The notes beneath the pieces were generated by a model. It was not told the origin of the DNA, ran no database searches, and saw only the letters and a list, made by a program, of their open reading frames with translations. Source: VRUE01 sp963718775 (lineage in GTDB: Bacteria; Actinomycetota; Thermoleophilia; Solirubrobacterales; 70-9). Taken from it: a DNA stretch of 64,000 nucleotides. Shown in pieces: positions 18,818 through 27,496 of this stretch. The first letter of the stretch is position 1. Every line of letters begins with the position of its first letter. The DNA lies in the NCBI GenBank assembly GCA_963718775.1, contig OY970377.1:744001-808000 (forward strand), in the 5' to 3' direction. The position numbers were made by a program, and so were the translations under genes.

Positions 18818-19459
18818 TCAACCGGTCAGGACGAGACCGGTGGCAGAAACCGGTAGCCGCTTCGGGATCTCCCGCCGCTCGCCGCAGACGATGGTCGTAG
18901 CGGCAAGTTCGGCAAGCGCCCGTAGGGAGTCCGGGTCTTCCGTCAGTGGCGGGCCGTCGATGACGAGCAGGTCATAGGCATGGCGCAGCTTCTCGACGGC
19001 GTGATCGCAGCGCTCGGAGTCGAGCAGGCCCACCGGCGTCGGCTCAGGGTCCCCGGCGACGATGCAGGCAAGCGGCTCGGTGGCGCGCCCGGAGGCCGGT
19101 CCGGCGAGCACCAGTGGCTGGACTATCTCCGCCGCCTCCACCTCTCCGAGCAGATAGTCACGCAGGCCGGGGGCTGCGGAGAGACCGAGTGCACGGGCAA
19201 GAGTAGGAGCCGCAAGGTCGCACTCGAGCAGAGCGACTCGCCGGGACTGGGCGACGGCCGCCGCGGAGAGGCCGAGCGCAACCGCCGACTTCGCCGGGCC
19301 GGTGACCAGCACGGAGGCCGACCCGGCCAGCGCCGTCGCCAAACCCGAATAGGCCTCCAGCTGGTGGCGACCCAGCGCCCCCAGCCGAGCGGAGGCGCCC
19401 TGTTTTTGCGGCGGGATCTCCGCCAGCACCGACTGCTTGCTGCGTCGCCCCAGCATCAC
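18818..19459 (-). CDS. CpsD/MinD-like P-loop protein with altered Walker A
   Basis: A 213-residue SIMIBI-class domain. The order fits CpsD/CapB-type ATPases: a short helix EAYSGLATALA, then VLVTGPAKSAVALGLSAAAVA in the Walker A place, RVALLECDLAAPTLARALGL (Walker A'), and DLLVIDGPPL (Walker B). The P-loop lacks the normal GxGK(S/T) spacing, so nucleotide binding is doubtful. No tyrosine-rich tail or chain-length (Wzz) partner is nearby. Its ATG overlaps the argS stop (ATGA). It may have a structural or regulatory role; unassigned. Confidence 0.7.
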   Translation of the reverse strand: MMLGRRSKQSVLAEIPPQKQGASARLGALGRHQLEAYSGLATALAGSASVLVTGPAKSAVALGLSAAAVAQSRRVALLECDLAAPTLARALGLSAAPGLRDYLLGEVEAAEIVQPLVLAGPASGRATEPLACIVAGDPEPTPVGLLDSERCDHAVEKLRHAYDLLVIDGPPLTEDPDSLRALAELAATTIVCGERREIPKRLPVSATGLVLTG

Positions 19460-21099
19460 ATCCGCTCCGGGGCGGAGATCCCCAGCAGGCCGAGCGCGGC
19501 GGCGATCGTCCGCATAGTCAGCAGGGAAAGCGCCAGGCGCGAGCGCTCCAGCCCCTCCCCCTCGGCGCCAACCACTTGGCAGTCGCGGTAGAAGCCGTGG
19601 AAGTCGGCGGCGACCGCGGTCGAGTAGGTACAGATCCTGTGTGGTGCGCGGCGCTCCGCCGCCTCGCGCACCTCGGCGGGGAATTCGAGCAGGCGCTTGA
19701 TCAGCTCGCGCTCGGCCGGCTCGAGCGCCGTGTCTGGCGTCGCCGCGCCAGCGCCCGCGGCGATCTCGTCCGCCTCCCGGGCGGCTTTGCGCAGGATGCT
19801 GGCAATGCGCGCGTGGGCGTACTGCACGTAGTAGACCGGGTTGTCGTTGGACTGGCGACGGGCCAGCTCGAGGTCGAGGTCAACCGTGGTGTCGTGACTG
19901 CGCCAGAGCATGAACCAGCGCGTCGCGTCGACGCCGATGTCGTCGAGCAGTTCGTCGAGGGTGACGAACTCGCCACTGCGCTTTGACATCTGCGCCCGCT
20001 CGCCGCTTTCGACGATGTGGACCAGGCGCATGATCAGCGCCTCGAAGCGCTCGGGGTCGGCGCCGAGCGCGGCGATCGCCGCACGGACGCGAGGGACGTA
20101 ACCGTGGTGATCGGCGCCCAGCACGTTGATCAAGCGCCCGAAGCCGCGCTCGAGCTTGTCCCAGTGGTAGGCGACGTCGGCGGCCAGGTAGGTCGGTTCG
20201 CCGTTGGCGCGGATCAGGACCCGGTCCTTGTCGTCGTCGAAGCTGGTCGTGCGCAGCCAGAGGGCGTCTTCGCTGCGATAGGAATGCCCCCCGCGCTCCA
20301 GCTGCGCCAGCGCCGTGTCGACCTCGCCGCGGCTGTAGAGGTCGCGCTCGGAGAACCAGTTGTCGAAGCGGACGCCGAAGCGATCGAGGGTGCCCTGCAC
20401 CTCTTCGAGGATCAGCTCCACACCGCGGTCGCCGATCGCCTCCAGGTCGCCGGGATCGATGCCCTCGGCGGCGATCCGCTCGCCGAGATCACCGATGTAG
20501 GCGCCTTCGTAGCCATCCTCGGGAACCGGCTCGCCGCGCATACGGGCGGCGATCGACGCCGCAAAACGGCTGATCTGGCCGCCGGCGTCGTTGACGTAGA
20601 ACTCGCGCTCGACCTCGTGGCCGACCGCCTCGAGCAGGCGGACCAGGGCATCGCCGTAGGCGGCATGGCGGCCGCCACCGACATGAAGCGGCCCGGTCGG
20701 GTTGGCGGAGACGAACTCGACCAGGACACGCTCGGGAGAGTCCGTCGGCATCGGCCCGAGCCCTCCTCCAGCCGCCGCCAGGCTCGCCATCGCCTGCCGG
20801 TACCAGGCGTCGGCGAGGAAGAGGTTGACGAAGCCCGGCCCAGCGACCTCGATCCGATCGACCGTGCCCTCGCCCAATTGCCGGCCGAGCTCGGTTGCGA
20901 GACGCGCGGCGACGTCGCGCGGGTTTTCGCCAAGCGGCGCGGCGAGCAACATCGCCGCGTTGGAGCTGTAGTCGCCGAGCTCGGCCTTCGGCGGGCGCTC
21001 CAAGGTTGGCTCGGGCCCGGTCGCCTCGCCATCGCGCAGAGCGCGCGCAGCGCGGTCGACTGCTGAGCGCAGCTCGGCGATCGGGTCGCTGGTTGCCAT
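19456..21099 (-). CDS. argS: Arginyl-tRNA synthetase
   Basis: Class I synthetase of 547 residues. The HIGH-equivalent is in PTGPLHVGGGRHAAYGDAL and the KMSKS-equivalent in QMSKRSGEFVT. The N-terminal Add-1 domain (AELGDYSSNAAMLLAAPLG) and the C-terminal anticodon-binding helices (VQYAHARIASILRKA) are present. The ATG at 21099 is chosen because it begins MATSDPIAELRSAVDRAARA, like other ArgRS; a longer frame upstream only rereads the divergent phosphoesterase. The stop overlaps the next gene. Confidence 0.96.
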   Translation of the reverse strand: MATSDPIAELRSAVDRAARALRDGEATGPEPTLERPPKAELGDYSSNAAMLLAAPLGENPRDVAARLATELGRQLGEGTVDRIEVAGPGFVNLFLADAWYRQAMASLAAAGGGLGPMPTDSPERVLVEFVSANPTGPLHVGGGRHAAYGDALVRLLEAVGHEVEREFYVNDAGGQISRFAASIAARMRGEPVPEDGYEGAYIGDLGERIAAEGIDPGDLEAIGDRGVELILEEVQGTLDRFGVRFDNWFSERDLYSRGEVDTALAQLERGGHSYRSEDALWLRTTSFDDDKDRVLIRANGEPTYLAADVAYHWDKLERGFGRLINVLGADHHGYVPRVRAAIAALGADPERFEALIMRLVHIVESGERAQMSKRSGEFVTLDELLDDIGVDATRWFMLWRSHDTTVDLDLELARRQSNDNPVYYVQYAHARIASILRKAAREADEIAAGAGAATPDTALEPAERELIKRLLEFPAEVREAAERRAPHRICTYSTAVAADFHGFYRDCQVVGAEGEGLERSRLALSLLTMRTIAAALGLLGISAPERM

Positions 21100-21147
21100 C
21101 GTCGCGCCATCGTATGGAGGGGCGGGCCTGGAAGTAGGCTCGCGGGC

Positions 21148-21882
21148 ATGCGCGTCGCCGTGATCACCGATGTCCACGCCAACCTGCCGGCGCTCGAAGC
21201 GGTTCTCGAGGCGACCAGCGCCGTCGGCGTCGAGGAGGTCTGGTGCCTCGGCGACGTGGTCGGCTACGGGGTCGAGCCTGACGCCTGCGCCGATCTGGTC
21301 CGCGAGCGATGCGACGTCTGCCTGGTCGGCAACCACGACATCGCGGTGCTGGGCGACCTCGATATCGCCTCCTTCTCCGAGGCTGCGGCGGTGGCAGTCG
21401 AGTGGACACGCGACAACATCAGCGAGGGCACGCTGGAGTTCCTGCGCGACCTCGATCCGCAGGGTGAGCGCGCCGGCTTTGGCCTCTTCCACGCCTCCCC
21501 TCGCGATCCGGTCTGGGAGTACGTCCTATCCGGCGAGCAGGCGGACACGGCGATGGATTCCCACCCGCAGCGGATCGGCTTGATCGGCCACTCGCACGTC
21601 GCCCTCTTCTTCACCCGGCCCGAGGGCGACGGCGAGACGCGCGGCGCCCAGGCAGGCGACGGCAGCCTCCTCGACCTCAGCAACGGCTCCTGGCTCGTCA
21701 ACCCGGGCAGCGTCGGCCAGCCTCGCGATGGCGACCCTCGTGCTGCCTGGCTGGAGCTCGACACCGAGGCCGAGACGGCCTGCTTCCACCGCGTCCCCTA
21801 CGAGATCGAGCGCGCCGCGGCGCCGATCGCCGCGGCCGGCCTGCCGAGCCGCCTCGCCAACCGGCTCTACTCCGGCCAGTGA
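21148..21882 (+). CDS. Metallophosphoesterase, YfcE/MJ0936-like
   Basis: Calcineurin-type phosphoesterase of 244 residues with all metal-binding blocks in order: DVHANLPAL (residues 8-16), GDVVGYG, GNHD, HASPRDP, GHSH and NPGSVGQPRDGDPRA. This set matches the phosphodiesterase group acting on small substrates; NPGSVGQPRDG is typical of that group. It is divergent from argS with a 48-nt gap. The physiological substrate is unknown. Confidence 0.92.
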   Translation: MRVAVITDVHANLPALEAVLEATSAVGVEEVWCLGDVVGYGVEPDACADLVRERCDVCLVGNHDIAVLGDLDIASFSEAAAVAVEWTRDNISEGTLEFLRDLDPQGERAGFGLFHASPRDPVWEYVLSGEQADTAMDSHPQRIGLIGHSHVALFFTRPEGDGETRGAQAGDGSLLDLSNGSWLVNPGSVGQPRDGDPRAAWLELDTEAETACFHRVPYEIERAAAPIAAAGLPSRLANRLYSGQ

Positions 21883-21935
21883 CGCCCAATTGCAGGCAAA
21901 AACCGCTTCAGAGAGCGTTCTCTAGACTCGCAGCG

Positions 21936-22523
21936 ATGCGTCAAACGGCCGCCTTCGCACTTGCCCTCACGCTGGGAATCGCCGCTGCGCTGGCGCTCGC
22001 TTCCTGCGGCGGAGGCGAGGACGCGAAGCTGCTGCCCGGCAACACGGCGCGGGAAATCTCGGAAAACCTCGACACCGTCGAGCAGCTCGCCAGCGAAGGC
22101 GAATGCGTCGGCGCCGCCAACACGGCGCTGGAAGTCAACACGCAGGTGGAATCGCTCGGAGGAGTGGACGCGAAGCTGAAGCAGGCTCTGCAGCGAGGCG
22201 CGACGCGACTGAGCGAAGTCGTCACCAGCTGCGAAGAAGCGACGACCGAGGCGGTTGCCCCGGCCGACGAAGCGCCAAGCACGGAGGAAGCCGAAGTGCC
22301 TCTCGGCCAGGAAAAGAAGGCCGAAAAGGAACGCGAAAAGGAGGAAAAGGAGGGGTCGAAGGAAGAAGAAGCGACGCCACCAGATACTCCGACGACACCA
22401 GCCGAAACGACGCCTGCGACGCCACCGGCGACGACAACCCCAGCGCCACCCGCCGAAGGCGGCGGTACCGGCGCTCCCGGCGGCGTCGCGCCCGGCGCTC
22501 CGGCGGCGCCCGGAGGCGAATGA
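21936..22523 (+). CDS. Lipoprotein with charged and Pro/Thr-rich tail
   Basis: The 195-residue product starts MRQTAAFALALTLGIAAALA and continues LASCGGG, a good lipobox. A short helical domain with two cysteines (EGECVGAANTALEV and VTSCEEATT) follows, then a Glu/Lys-rich run and a Pro/Thr/Gly tail. No enzyme motif is seen. Its stop overlaps the kinase start (ATGATG), so the two are made together, and the lipoprotein may be the kinase's outside partner or sensor. The ATG at 21936 is chosen over an earlier one because it begins the signal peptide. Confidence 0.8.
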   Translation: MRQTAAFALALTLGIAAALALASCGGGEDAKLLPGNTAREISENLDTVEQLASEGECVGAANTALEVNTQVESLGGVDAKLKQALQRGATRLSEVVTSCEEATTEAVAPADEAPSTEEAEVPLGQEKKAEKEREKEEKEGSKEEEATPPDTPTTPAETTPATPPATTTPAPPAEGGGTGAPGGVAPGAPAAPGGE

Positions 22524-23743
22524 TGGCATCGGGAATTCTCTCCGGTCGCTACGAGATCGGCGACCGGCTCGGCTCCGGCGGCATGTCGAGCGTTCACCAG
22601 GCGACGGACCTGACCCTCGAGCGCACGGTCGCCGTGAAGATCCTCGCCGAGCATCTCTCCGACGACGAGCGCTTCGTCGCCCGCTTCCGGCGCGAGGCGC
22701 TTGCGGTGGCAAAACTGATCCACCCCAACATCGTCCAGGTCTACGACACCGGCATCGACGACGGGCGCCACTACATCGTCATGGAGTACGTGCAGGGGCG
22801 CTCTGGGGCGCAGATCCTCCAGCGCCAGGGGCCGCTCGACGCCGAGGCGACCGCGGAGATCGGCATCCAGGCCTGCGCCGGGCTCGACTACGCCCACCGG
22901 CGCGGCATCATCCACCGCGACGTCAAGCCGGGCAACCTGATGGTCGTCGGCGGCCCTGTCGGCGGCGGTGAGATGACGATGAAGCTGGCCGACTTCGGCA
23001 TCGCCCGGGCGATCGAACAGACGCGGATCACCCAGGTCGGCTCAGTCGTCGGCACCGCCGCCTACCTCTCGCCGGAGCAGGTGCGCGGCGAGGAGGCGAC
23101 GCCCGCCACGGACGTCTACGCGCTCGGCGTCGTCCTCTACCAGTTCCTCACCGGACGGCTGCCCTATGAGGGCTCGACCCTGGCCGAGCTGGCGGTGCGC
23201 CAGCAGAACGAGCGGCCGCTGCCGCCCAGCACCTACAACGACGAGGTGCCCGAGGCGCTGGGCGCCGCCGTCCTGCGAGCGCTGGAGGGCGACCCGGCCC
23301 GCCGCTACGCCAGCGCCAGCGAGATGTCCGGCGGCCTGCAGCTCGGCCTGCAGGGCGAGGACGTGACCCTGCCGCTGGGAGAGGGGACCGCCGCGACGAA
23401 CGTACTTGGCAGCGAGACCGCGACCCGGCACCTCGACCAGACCGCGCAGACCGAGTACCGCCCGGCGCCCTCACCGACCCGGCGGCCGGTGGCGCGTGCG
23501 CCCCAGCCGCCGCCCGCAGCTCCGCGACCGGTCCAGGCCCAGCAGAAGCGCAGCGCCTTCTCCCGCTTCGCCAGATTCGTCATGGCCCTCGTTGCTTTGG
23601 TCCTGATAGCCGCCGCGGTGGCCGCGGGAGTGATCTACACCACGGACAAAGCCACCGGCGTCAAGGTCAAGGAAGTAACCGGCGACACGATCGAAAAGGT
23701 CGTCGACGAAATCGACGGCCTGCTCGAAAAGAACACCGAATAG
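22520..23743 (+). CDS. PknB-like Ser/Thr protein kinase
   Basis: Membrane-anchored eukaryotic-type kinase, 407 residues. The catalytic domain (about 10-280) has the glycine loop LGSGGMSSVHQA, the VAIK-type lysine in VAVKIL, catalytic HRDVKPGNL, DFGIA, and the activation-segment end GTAAYLSPEQ. A Pro-rich linker leads to one membrane helix (FVMALVALVLIAAAVAAGVI) and a short outer tail of about 30 residues with no PASTA repeats. It may therefore rely on the upstream lipoprotein for sensing. GGAGGCGA lies before the double ATG. Confidence 0.94.
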   Translation: MMASGILSGRYEIGDRLGSGGMSSVHQATDLTLERTVAVKILAEHLSDDERFVARFRREALAVAKLIHPNIVQVYDTGIDDGRHYIVMEYVQGRSGAQILQRQGPLDAEATAEIGIQACAGLDYAHRRGIIHRDVKPGNLMVVGGPVGGGEMTMKLADFGIARAIEQTRITQVGSVVGTAAYLSPEQVRGEEATPATDVYALGVVLYQFLTGRLPYEGSTLAELAVRQQNERPLPPSTYNDEVPEALGAAVLRALEGDPARRYASASEMSGGLQLGLQGEDVTLPLGEGTAATNVLGSETATRHLDQTAQTEYRPAPSPTRRPVARAPQPPPAAPRPVQAQQKRSAFSRFARFVMALVALVLIAAAVAAGVIYTTDKATGVKVKEVTGDTIEKVVDEIDGLLEKNTE

Positions 23744-23776
23744 CACTCCAAGTCGGCGGGCAAAGCCATGCCGAAA

Positions 23777-23803
23777 CGATCGCCCCGGAATCCGGGGCGA
23801 TCG
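23777..23803. terminator. Hairpin after the kinase gene
   Basis: CGATCGCCCCGG and CCGGGGCGATCG pair over 12 bp around the loop AAT. It lies between the kinase stop and the stop of the convergent secreted-protein gene, and could serve both. No U-tract. Confidence 0.75.
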
Positions 23804-23823
23804 CGGTCCGGCTACCTAGAAGC

Positions 23824-24459
23824 CTAGCTCACGACAAAAACGTGTTCTAAAGGTTCCAGTAAGAAGTCGAGCGAACTTACTGTAGGACAAACCCCCGAAA
23901 ATTTCGTAAGTGGAATTTTGTTTGCGGTCACCATCCCATGCCCGGTCGCCGCGCTTGTATGTAAGGCGCCTTCGAAAGGAAAGGCAACACCCGCCAAGGA
24001 ATAAATACAGTCGATTTTGATGATGCCGAAGATGGTGGCTTTTACCCGCATTTCGACTTCTGTATGTGTCAGCGTCGCTAAGTTTAATGTGGTCCTTAAT
24101 AGCGTTAAGTGAGGTCCTTTGCCAAACGTTACCGTCGCATTGTCGTGCGCTACGTTTGTGCCACAGTTGGTGAAGCTCCACCCTGTGCCAGTTATTAACT
24201 GCGGCGCAGCTAATGGGCCCACCGTAGCTTGCACTAACGTCCCTAAGCATAAAACGTTGCCGAAATCGGTTAACAATTCCCAAACCGTTCCCGGCGTATT
24301 CACCAGGTGCAGGCTTGTGACGAGGTTGGGGGGAGGACATGGATCCGAATGAATTTTGCACAGCGCCGTATTCGTAGCCGACGCCGGCGAGGTGCTAATG
24401 CTCGCCACGGTGGCGACAGCGGCGAGCATCACGAGGCCGAATATCTTGGTGGTTCTCAT
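23824..24459 (-). CDS. Secreted protein of unknown function, low GC
   Basis: Not recognised. The 211-residue product begins MRTTKIFGLVMLAAVATVAS then ISTSPASA (signal peptide, cleavage near residue 28). The mature part has cysteines at ALCKIHSDPC, VLCLG, FTNCG, IDCIY and GVCP. The gene is clearly lower in GC than its neighbours, with codons such as AAA, TTA and GTA that are rare elsewhere in the window, which suggests transfer or relaxed selection. The ribosome site GGGAAGGGAAG supports the ATG at 24459. It shares its general design with the secreted protein at 9511. Confidence 0.78.
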   Translation of the reverse strand: MRTTKIFGLVMLAAVATVASISTSPASATNTALCKIHSDPCPPPNLVTSLHLVNTPGTVWELLTDFGNVLCLGTLVQATVGPLAAPQLITGTGWSFTNCGTNVAHDNATVTFGKGPHLTLLRTTLNLATLTHTEVEMRVKATIFGIIKIDCIYSLAGVAFPFEGALHTSAATGHGMVTANKIPLTKFSGVCPTVSSLDFLLEPLEHVFVVS

Positions 24460-24626
24460 TGCGCTTCCCTTCCCGGCGAATCTCCCGCCGAGGCATTGAC
24501 TCACTGGACAGATGCTGAATAGCCGATCGACTAGGGTCGATCAAGAAATTCGTAGTAATGAGATAGCCGCGCCGAGGCCGGTGTTAGCCGAGAGCCAGCT
24601 TCCGCTGCAAGCACGTGTAGGCAGTT

Positions 24627-24656
24627 TTCGCGCGCGCACCGATTGGCGCGCGCGAA
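24627..24656. terminator. Hairpin downstream of tgt
   Basis: TTCGCGCGCGC and GCGCGCGCGAA pair over 11 bp around an 8-nt loop, 26 nt past the tgt stop. The 222-nt gap from 24460 to 24681 also holds a smaller inverted repeat, GATCGAC/GTCGATC (near 24522-24542), near the promoter of the secreted-protein gene. Nothing else is recognised there. Confidence 0.6.
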
Positions 24657-24681
24657 TTTCTGTGCGCCGGCCGCCTCCCGC

Positions 24682-25881
24682 TTACGACCAGGGCGCTTTG
24701 CCCGCAAGGATGCTCTCTGCGTAGTCTCCGAACGAGCTCGTCGCGATCGCGCCTCGCGCGTGAGCCATCAGCTCGTGCAGATAAGTGAGGTTGTGCAGGC
24801 AGAGGAGGCGAACGGCGGTCAGCTCCTCGGCGCGGGAGAGGTAGCTGATGTAGTCGCGGTCGTGGTTCTGGCAGGCAGGACAGGGGCAACCGTCGACGAG
24901 GGGGTTGCGGTCGCCTTCATGGCCCGACTTGCGCAGGTCGAGGCGGAAGCGGTTGTCGGGGCTGGGAGCGAGGGCGACGCCGTGGCGGGCGAGGCGGGTC
25001 GGCACGGCGCAGTCGAAGACGTCGAGGCCGAGGGCGATGCCGGCGAGCAGATCGTCGACCTCGCCGATGCCGAGCAGGTGCTTGGGCGCCTCCTCGGGCA
25101 ACATCGGCGCGGTCATGCCCAGCACCTCACGCATCTCCGACTTGTCGCGGCCGAGGGTGCCGCCAATCGCCAGCCCGTCGACCCCGGCGGCCGACACGTA
25201 CTCGGCCGACTCACGCCGCAGGTCCTCGTGGACGCCACCCTGGACGATTCCGAAAACCGCCTGCCGCGCCGGTCCCTCGCGCTCGTGCCACTCGAGGCAG
25301 CGGTCGAGCCAGCGATGGGTACGCTCGGTCGAGCGCGCGGTGTAGTCGCGGTCGGCGTGGAAGGGCGTGCACTCGTCGAAGACGAGCGCGATGTCGGAGC
25401 CCAGCGCCGCCTGCACCTGCATCGAGACCTCGGGCGAGATGAACAGCTCCGTCCCGTCGCGATAGGAGCGGAAATGGACTCCCTCCTCGGCGATCGAGAC
25501 GACCGAGCCGTGGTCTCCCCCCTGCCGGCCGCTGCCCTTCACCTCGTTGGCAACGCCGCCGTGGGCGAGCGAGAAGACCTGGAAGCCACCGGAGTCGGTG
25601 ATCAGCGCCCGATCCCAGCCCATGAAGCCGTGCAAGCCGCCGGCGGCTGCAATCCGCTCTGGTCCCGGCGATACGAAGAGGTGGTAGGTGTTGCCGAGCA
25701 CCATCTCGTAGCCCAGCTCGGCGACCTCGTGCGATTCGAGGCCCCGCACGGTCCCCTTCGTGGCGAGCGGGATGAAGGCCGGCGTCTCGACCGGCCCGTG
25801 CGCCGTGTGCAGCACGCCCGTGCGCGCGGCGCCGTCGCGCGCCCCGATCTCAAACCTCAGCCGCTCTGACTCAACCCGCAT
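24682..25881 (-). CDS. tgt: tRNA-guanine transglycosylase
   Basis: Exchanges guanine 34 for preQ1 in tRNAs with GUN anticodons, a step of queuosine synthesis. The 399-residue protein has the active-site ITDSGGFQVFSL, the second catalytic aspartate region LGLDVFDCAVPTR, and the zinc site CPCPAC with a later His (LCLHNL). It is the last gene of the glycolytic operon, 24 nt after gpmI. No other queuosine gene is in the window, so the cell may salvage the base or carry those genes elsewhere. Confidence 0.95.
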   Translation of the reverse strand: MRVESERLRFEIGARDGAARTGVLHTAHGPVETPAFIPLATKGTVRGLESHEVAELGYEMVLGNTYHLFVSPGPERIAAAGGLHGFMGWDRALITDSGGFQVFSLAHGGVANEVKGSGRQGGDHGSVVSIAEEGVHFRSYRDGTELFISPEVSMQVQAALGSDIALVFDECTPFHADRDYTARSTERTHRWLDRCLEWHEREGPARQAVFGIVQGGVHEDLRRESAEYVSAAGVDGLAIGGTLGRDKSEMREVLGMTAPMLPEEAPKHLLGIGEVDDLLAGIALGLDVFDCAVPTRLARHGVALAPSPDNRFRLDLRKSGHEGDRNPLVDGCPCPACQNHDRDYISYLSRAEELTAVRLLCLHNLTYLHELMAHARGAIATSSFGDYAESILAGKAPWS

Positions 25882-25896
25882 CGCGCGTATCCGACT

Positions 25897-25920
25897 TTGA
25901 CCACACTAGGGTGTGGTCAA
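25897..25920. terminator. Hairpin containing the gpmI stop codon
   Basis: TTGACCACAC and GTGTGGTCAA pair perfectly over 10 bp around TAGG; the TAG stop of gpmI (minus strand) lies at its centre. It separates gpmI from tgt by a short gap and could attenuate read-through. This is one of several hairpins in the window built on a stop codon. Confidence 0.65.
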
Positions 25921-27438
25921 TCCCGGCTGCGCGATCAGCGATCGGCCGGTCATCGGCGCCGGTTGGGGGATGCCGAGGAGCGCTAGGGCTGTGGGGGCGA
26001 CGTCGGCGAGGATCCCCTGGTCGCGCAGCGCAATCCCCTCGGCGGTGACGATCAGCGGCACCGGGTTGAGCGAGTGGGCAGTGTTCGGCGAGCCGTCGGG
26101 CTCGAGCATGTGGTCGCAGTTGCCGTGATCGGCGGTGACGATGCAGACGCCGCCCTTTGCGGTGACCGCCGCGACCACGTCGCCGAGGCATCCATCGACC
26201 TCCTCGACGGCCGCGACGGCGGCCGGAATCACTCCCGTGTGGCCGACCATGTCGGGGTTGGCGAAGTTGATGATGCCGAAGCGATAGTCGCCCTCGCTCC
26301 AGTGCGAGACGAAGGTGTCGGCGGCGGCGCGGGCGCTCATCTCGGGCTTGTGGTCGTAGGTCGGCACGTCGCGTGGCGAGTCGACCAGGTGGCGCTCCTC
26401 CCCCTCCCACTCCTGCTCGCGACCGCCGTTGAAGAAATAGGTGACGTGGGCGTACTTCTCGGTCTCGGCGACATGGAGCTGGCGCCCGCCGGCCGCCGAG
26501 ATCGTCTCCGCCAGCGTCGTCTTCGGCCGCGCCTCGGGGAAGGCGACCGGGTAGGGCCAACCCTTGCGGTACTCGGTCATCGTGGTCAGCTCGAGCAGCG
26601 GGCCGCTGCTGCGTGAGAACTCCTCGAAGCCGGGCTCGGCGAGGGCGCGGGTCATCTCCCTCGCTCGGTCGGGGCGGAAGTTGACGAAGATGCCGACGTC
26701 GCCCTCGGCGACACCGTCGTAGTCGCCGATCACGGTCGGCTTGACGAACTCGTCGGTCTCCTCGCGCTCATAGGAGGACTCGATCGCCTCCGCGGAGCTG
26801 GCCGCGTGCAGGCCGCGGGCATGGACGATCGCGTCGTAGGCGAGCTTGACCCGCTCCCAGCGGGTATCGCGATCCATCGCGTAATAGCGGCCGCCGACCG
26901 TGGCGACGCGGCCGGCCTGGCGCAGCCAGCGCTCCAGCTCGCCCAGATAGCCGCGGCCGCCGTGCGGCAATGTGTCGCGGCCGTCCGTGAAAGCGTGGAA
27001 GACGACGTCGGGGACGCCCTCCTGCGAAGCCAGCTCGATCGCCGCCTCGATGTGCTCCCAGCCGGAGTGGACACCGCCGTCGGAGACGAGGTCGAGCAGG
27101 TGCAGGCGCCCGCGCGGGCTGTTGCGGGCGCGGGCGCAGGCGGCGCGCAGCGCCTCGTTCTCGAAGAAGCTGCCATCGGCGATCGCGTCGTCGATGCGGG
27201 CCAGGTCCTGCTTGACGATCGCGCCGGCGCCGAGGTTGAGGTGGCCGACCTCGGAGTTGCCCATCTGGCCGTCGGGCAAGCCGACGTCGCGGCCCTGGGC
27301 GGAGAGCTGCGTATGCGGGAAGCCATCCCAGAGCCGGTCGAAGACGGGCGTCCGGGCGAGCGAGATCGCGTTGCCGGGCCCGGGCTCGGCGAGCCCCCAG
27401 CCGTCGAGGATGACCAGCGCCAGCGAGGGAACCGTCAC
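25906..27438 (-). CDS. gpmI: 2,3-bisphosphoglycerate-independent phosphoglycerate mutase
   Basis: Manganese enzyme of lower glycolysis that interconverts 3- and 2-phosphoglycerate. At 510 residues it has full length. DGWG near residue 12 and the catalytic serine in QMGNSEVGHLNLGAG near 62 are present, with metal ligands at VTADHGNCD and HSLNPVPLI in the C-terminal half. The GTG start follows GGAAGGGATTGGC, which is provided by the outer arm of palindromic element B1. It follows tpiA in the operon. Confidence 0.96.
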   Translation of the reverse strand: MTVPSLALVILDGWGLAEPGPGNAISLARTPVFDRLWDGFPHTQLSAQGRDVGLPDGQMGNSEVGHLNLGAGAIVKQDLARIDDAIADGSFFENEALRAACARARNSPRGRLHLLDLVSDGGVHSGWEHIEAAIELASQEGVPDVVFHAFTDGRDTLPHGGRGYLGELERWLRQAGRVATVGGRYYAMDRDTRWERVKLAYDAIVHARGLHAASSAEAIESSYEREETDEFVKPTVIGDYDGVAEGDVGIFVNFRPDRAREMTRALAEPGFEEFSRSSGPLLELTTMTEYRKGWPYPVAFPEARPKTTLAETISAAGGRQLHVAETEKYAHVTYFFNGGREQEWEGEERHLVDSPRDVPTYDHKPEMSARAAADTFVSHWSEGDYRFGIINFANPDMVGHTGVIPAAVAAVEEVDGCLGDVVAAVTAKGGVCIVTADHGNCDHMLEPDGSPNTAHSLNPVPLIVTAEGIALRDQGILADVAPTALALLGIPQPAPMTGRSLIAQPGLTTP

Positions 27439-27446
27439 GCCAATCC

Positions 27447-27495
27447 CTTCCGGTGCGCTTTATCCGGGAATAGAGGGGAAAAGGCGCACCGGAAG
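27447..27495 (-). repeat. Palindromic element B1
   Basis: Between the tpiA stop and the gpmI start. Arms CTTCCGGTGCGCTTT (27447-27461) and AAAGGCGCACCGGAAG (27480-27495) pair with one bulged base. On the minus strand it reads TGAGCTTCCGGTGCGCC, beginning at the tpiA stop codon, and ends ATAAAGCGCACCGGAAGG, which gives the gpmI ribosome site. Copies B2 and B3 keep both arms and the asymmetry (CCTTTT on one side, ATAAAG on the other). Confidence 0.85.
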
Positions 27496-27496
27496 C

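Noticed and set aside
19456..21492. A longer argS start
   Set aside because: The extra N-terminus only reads the opposite strand of the phosphoesterase gene.
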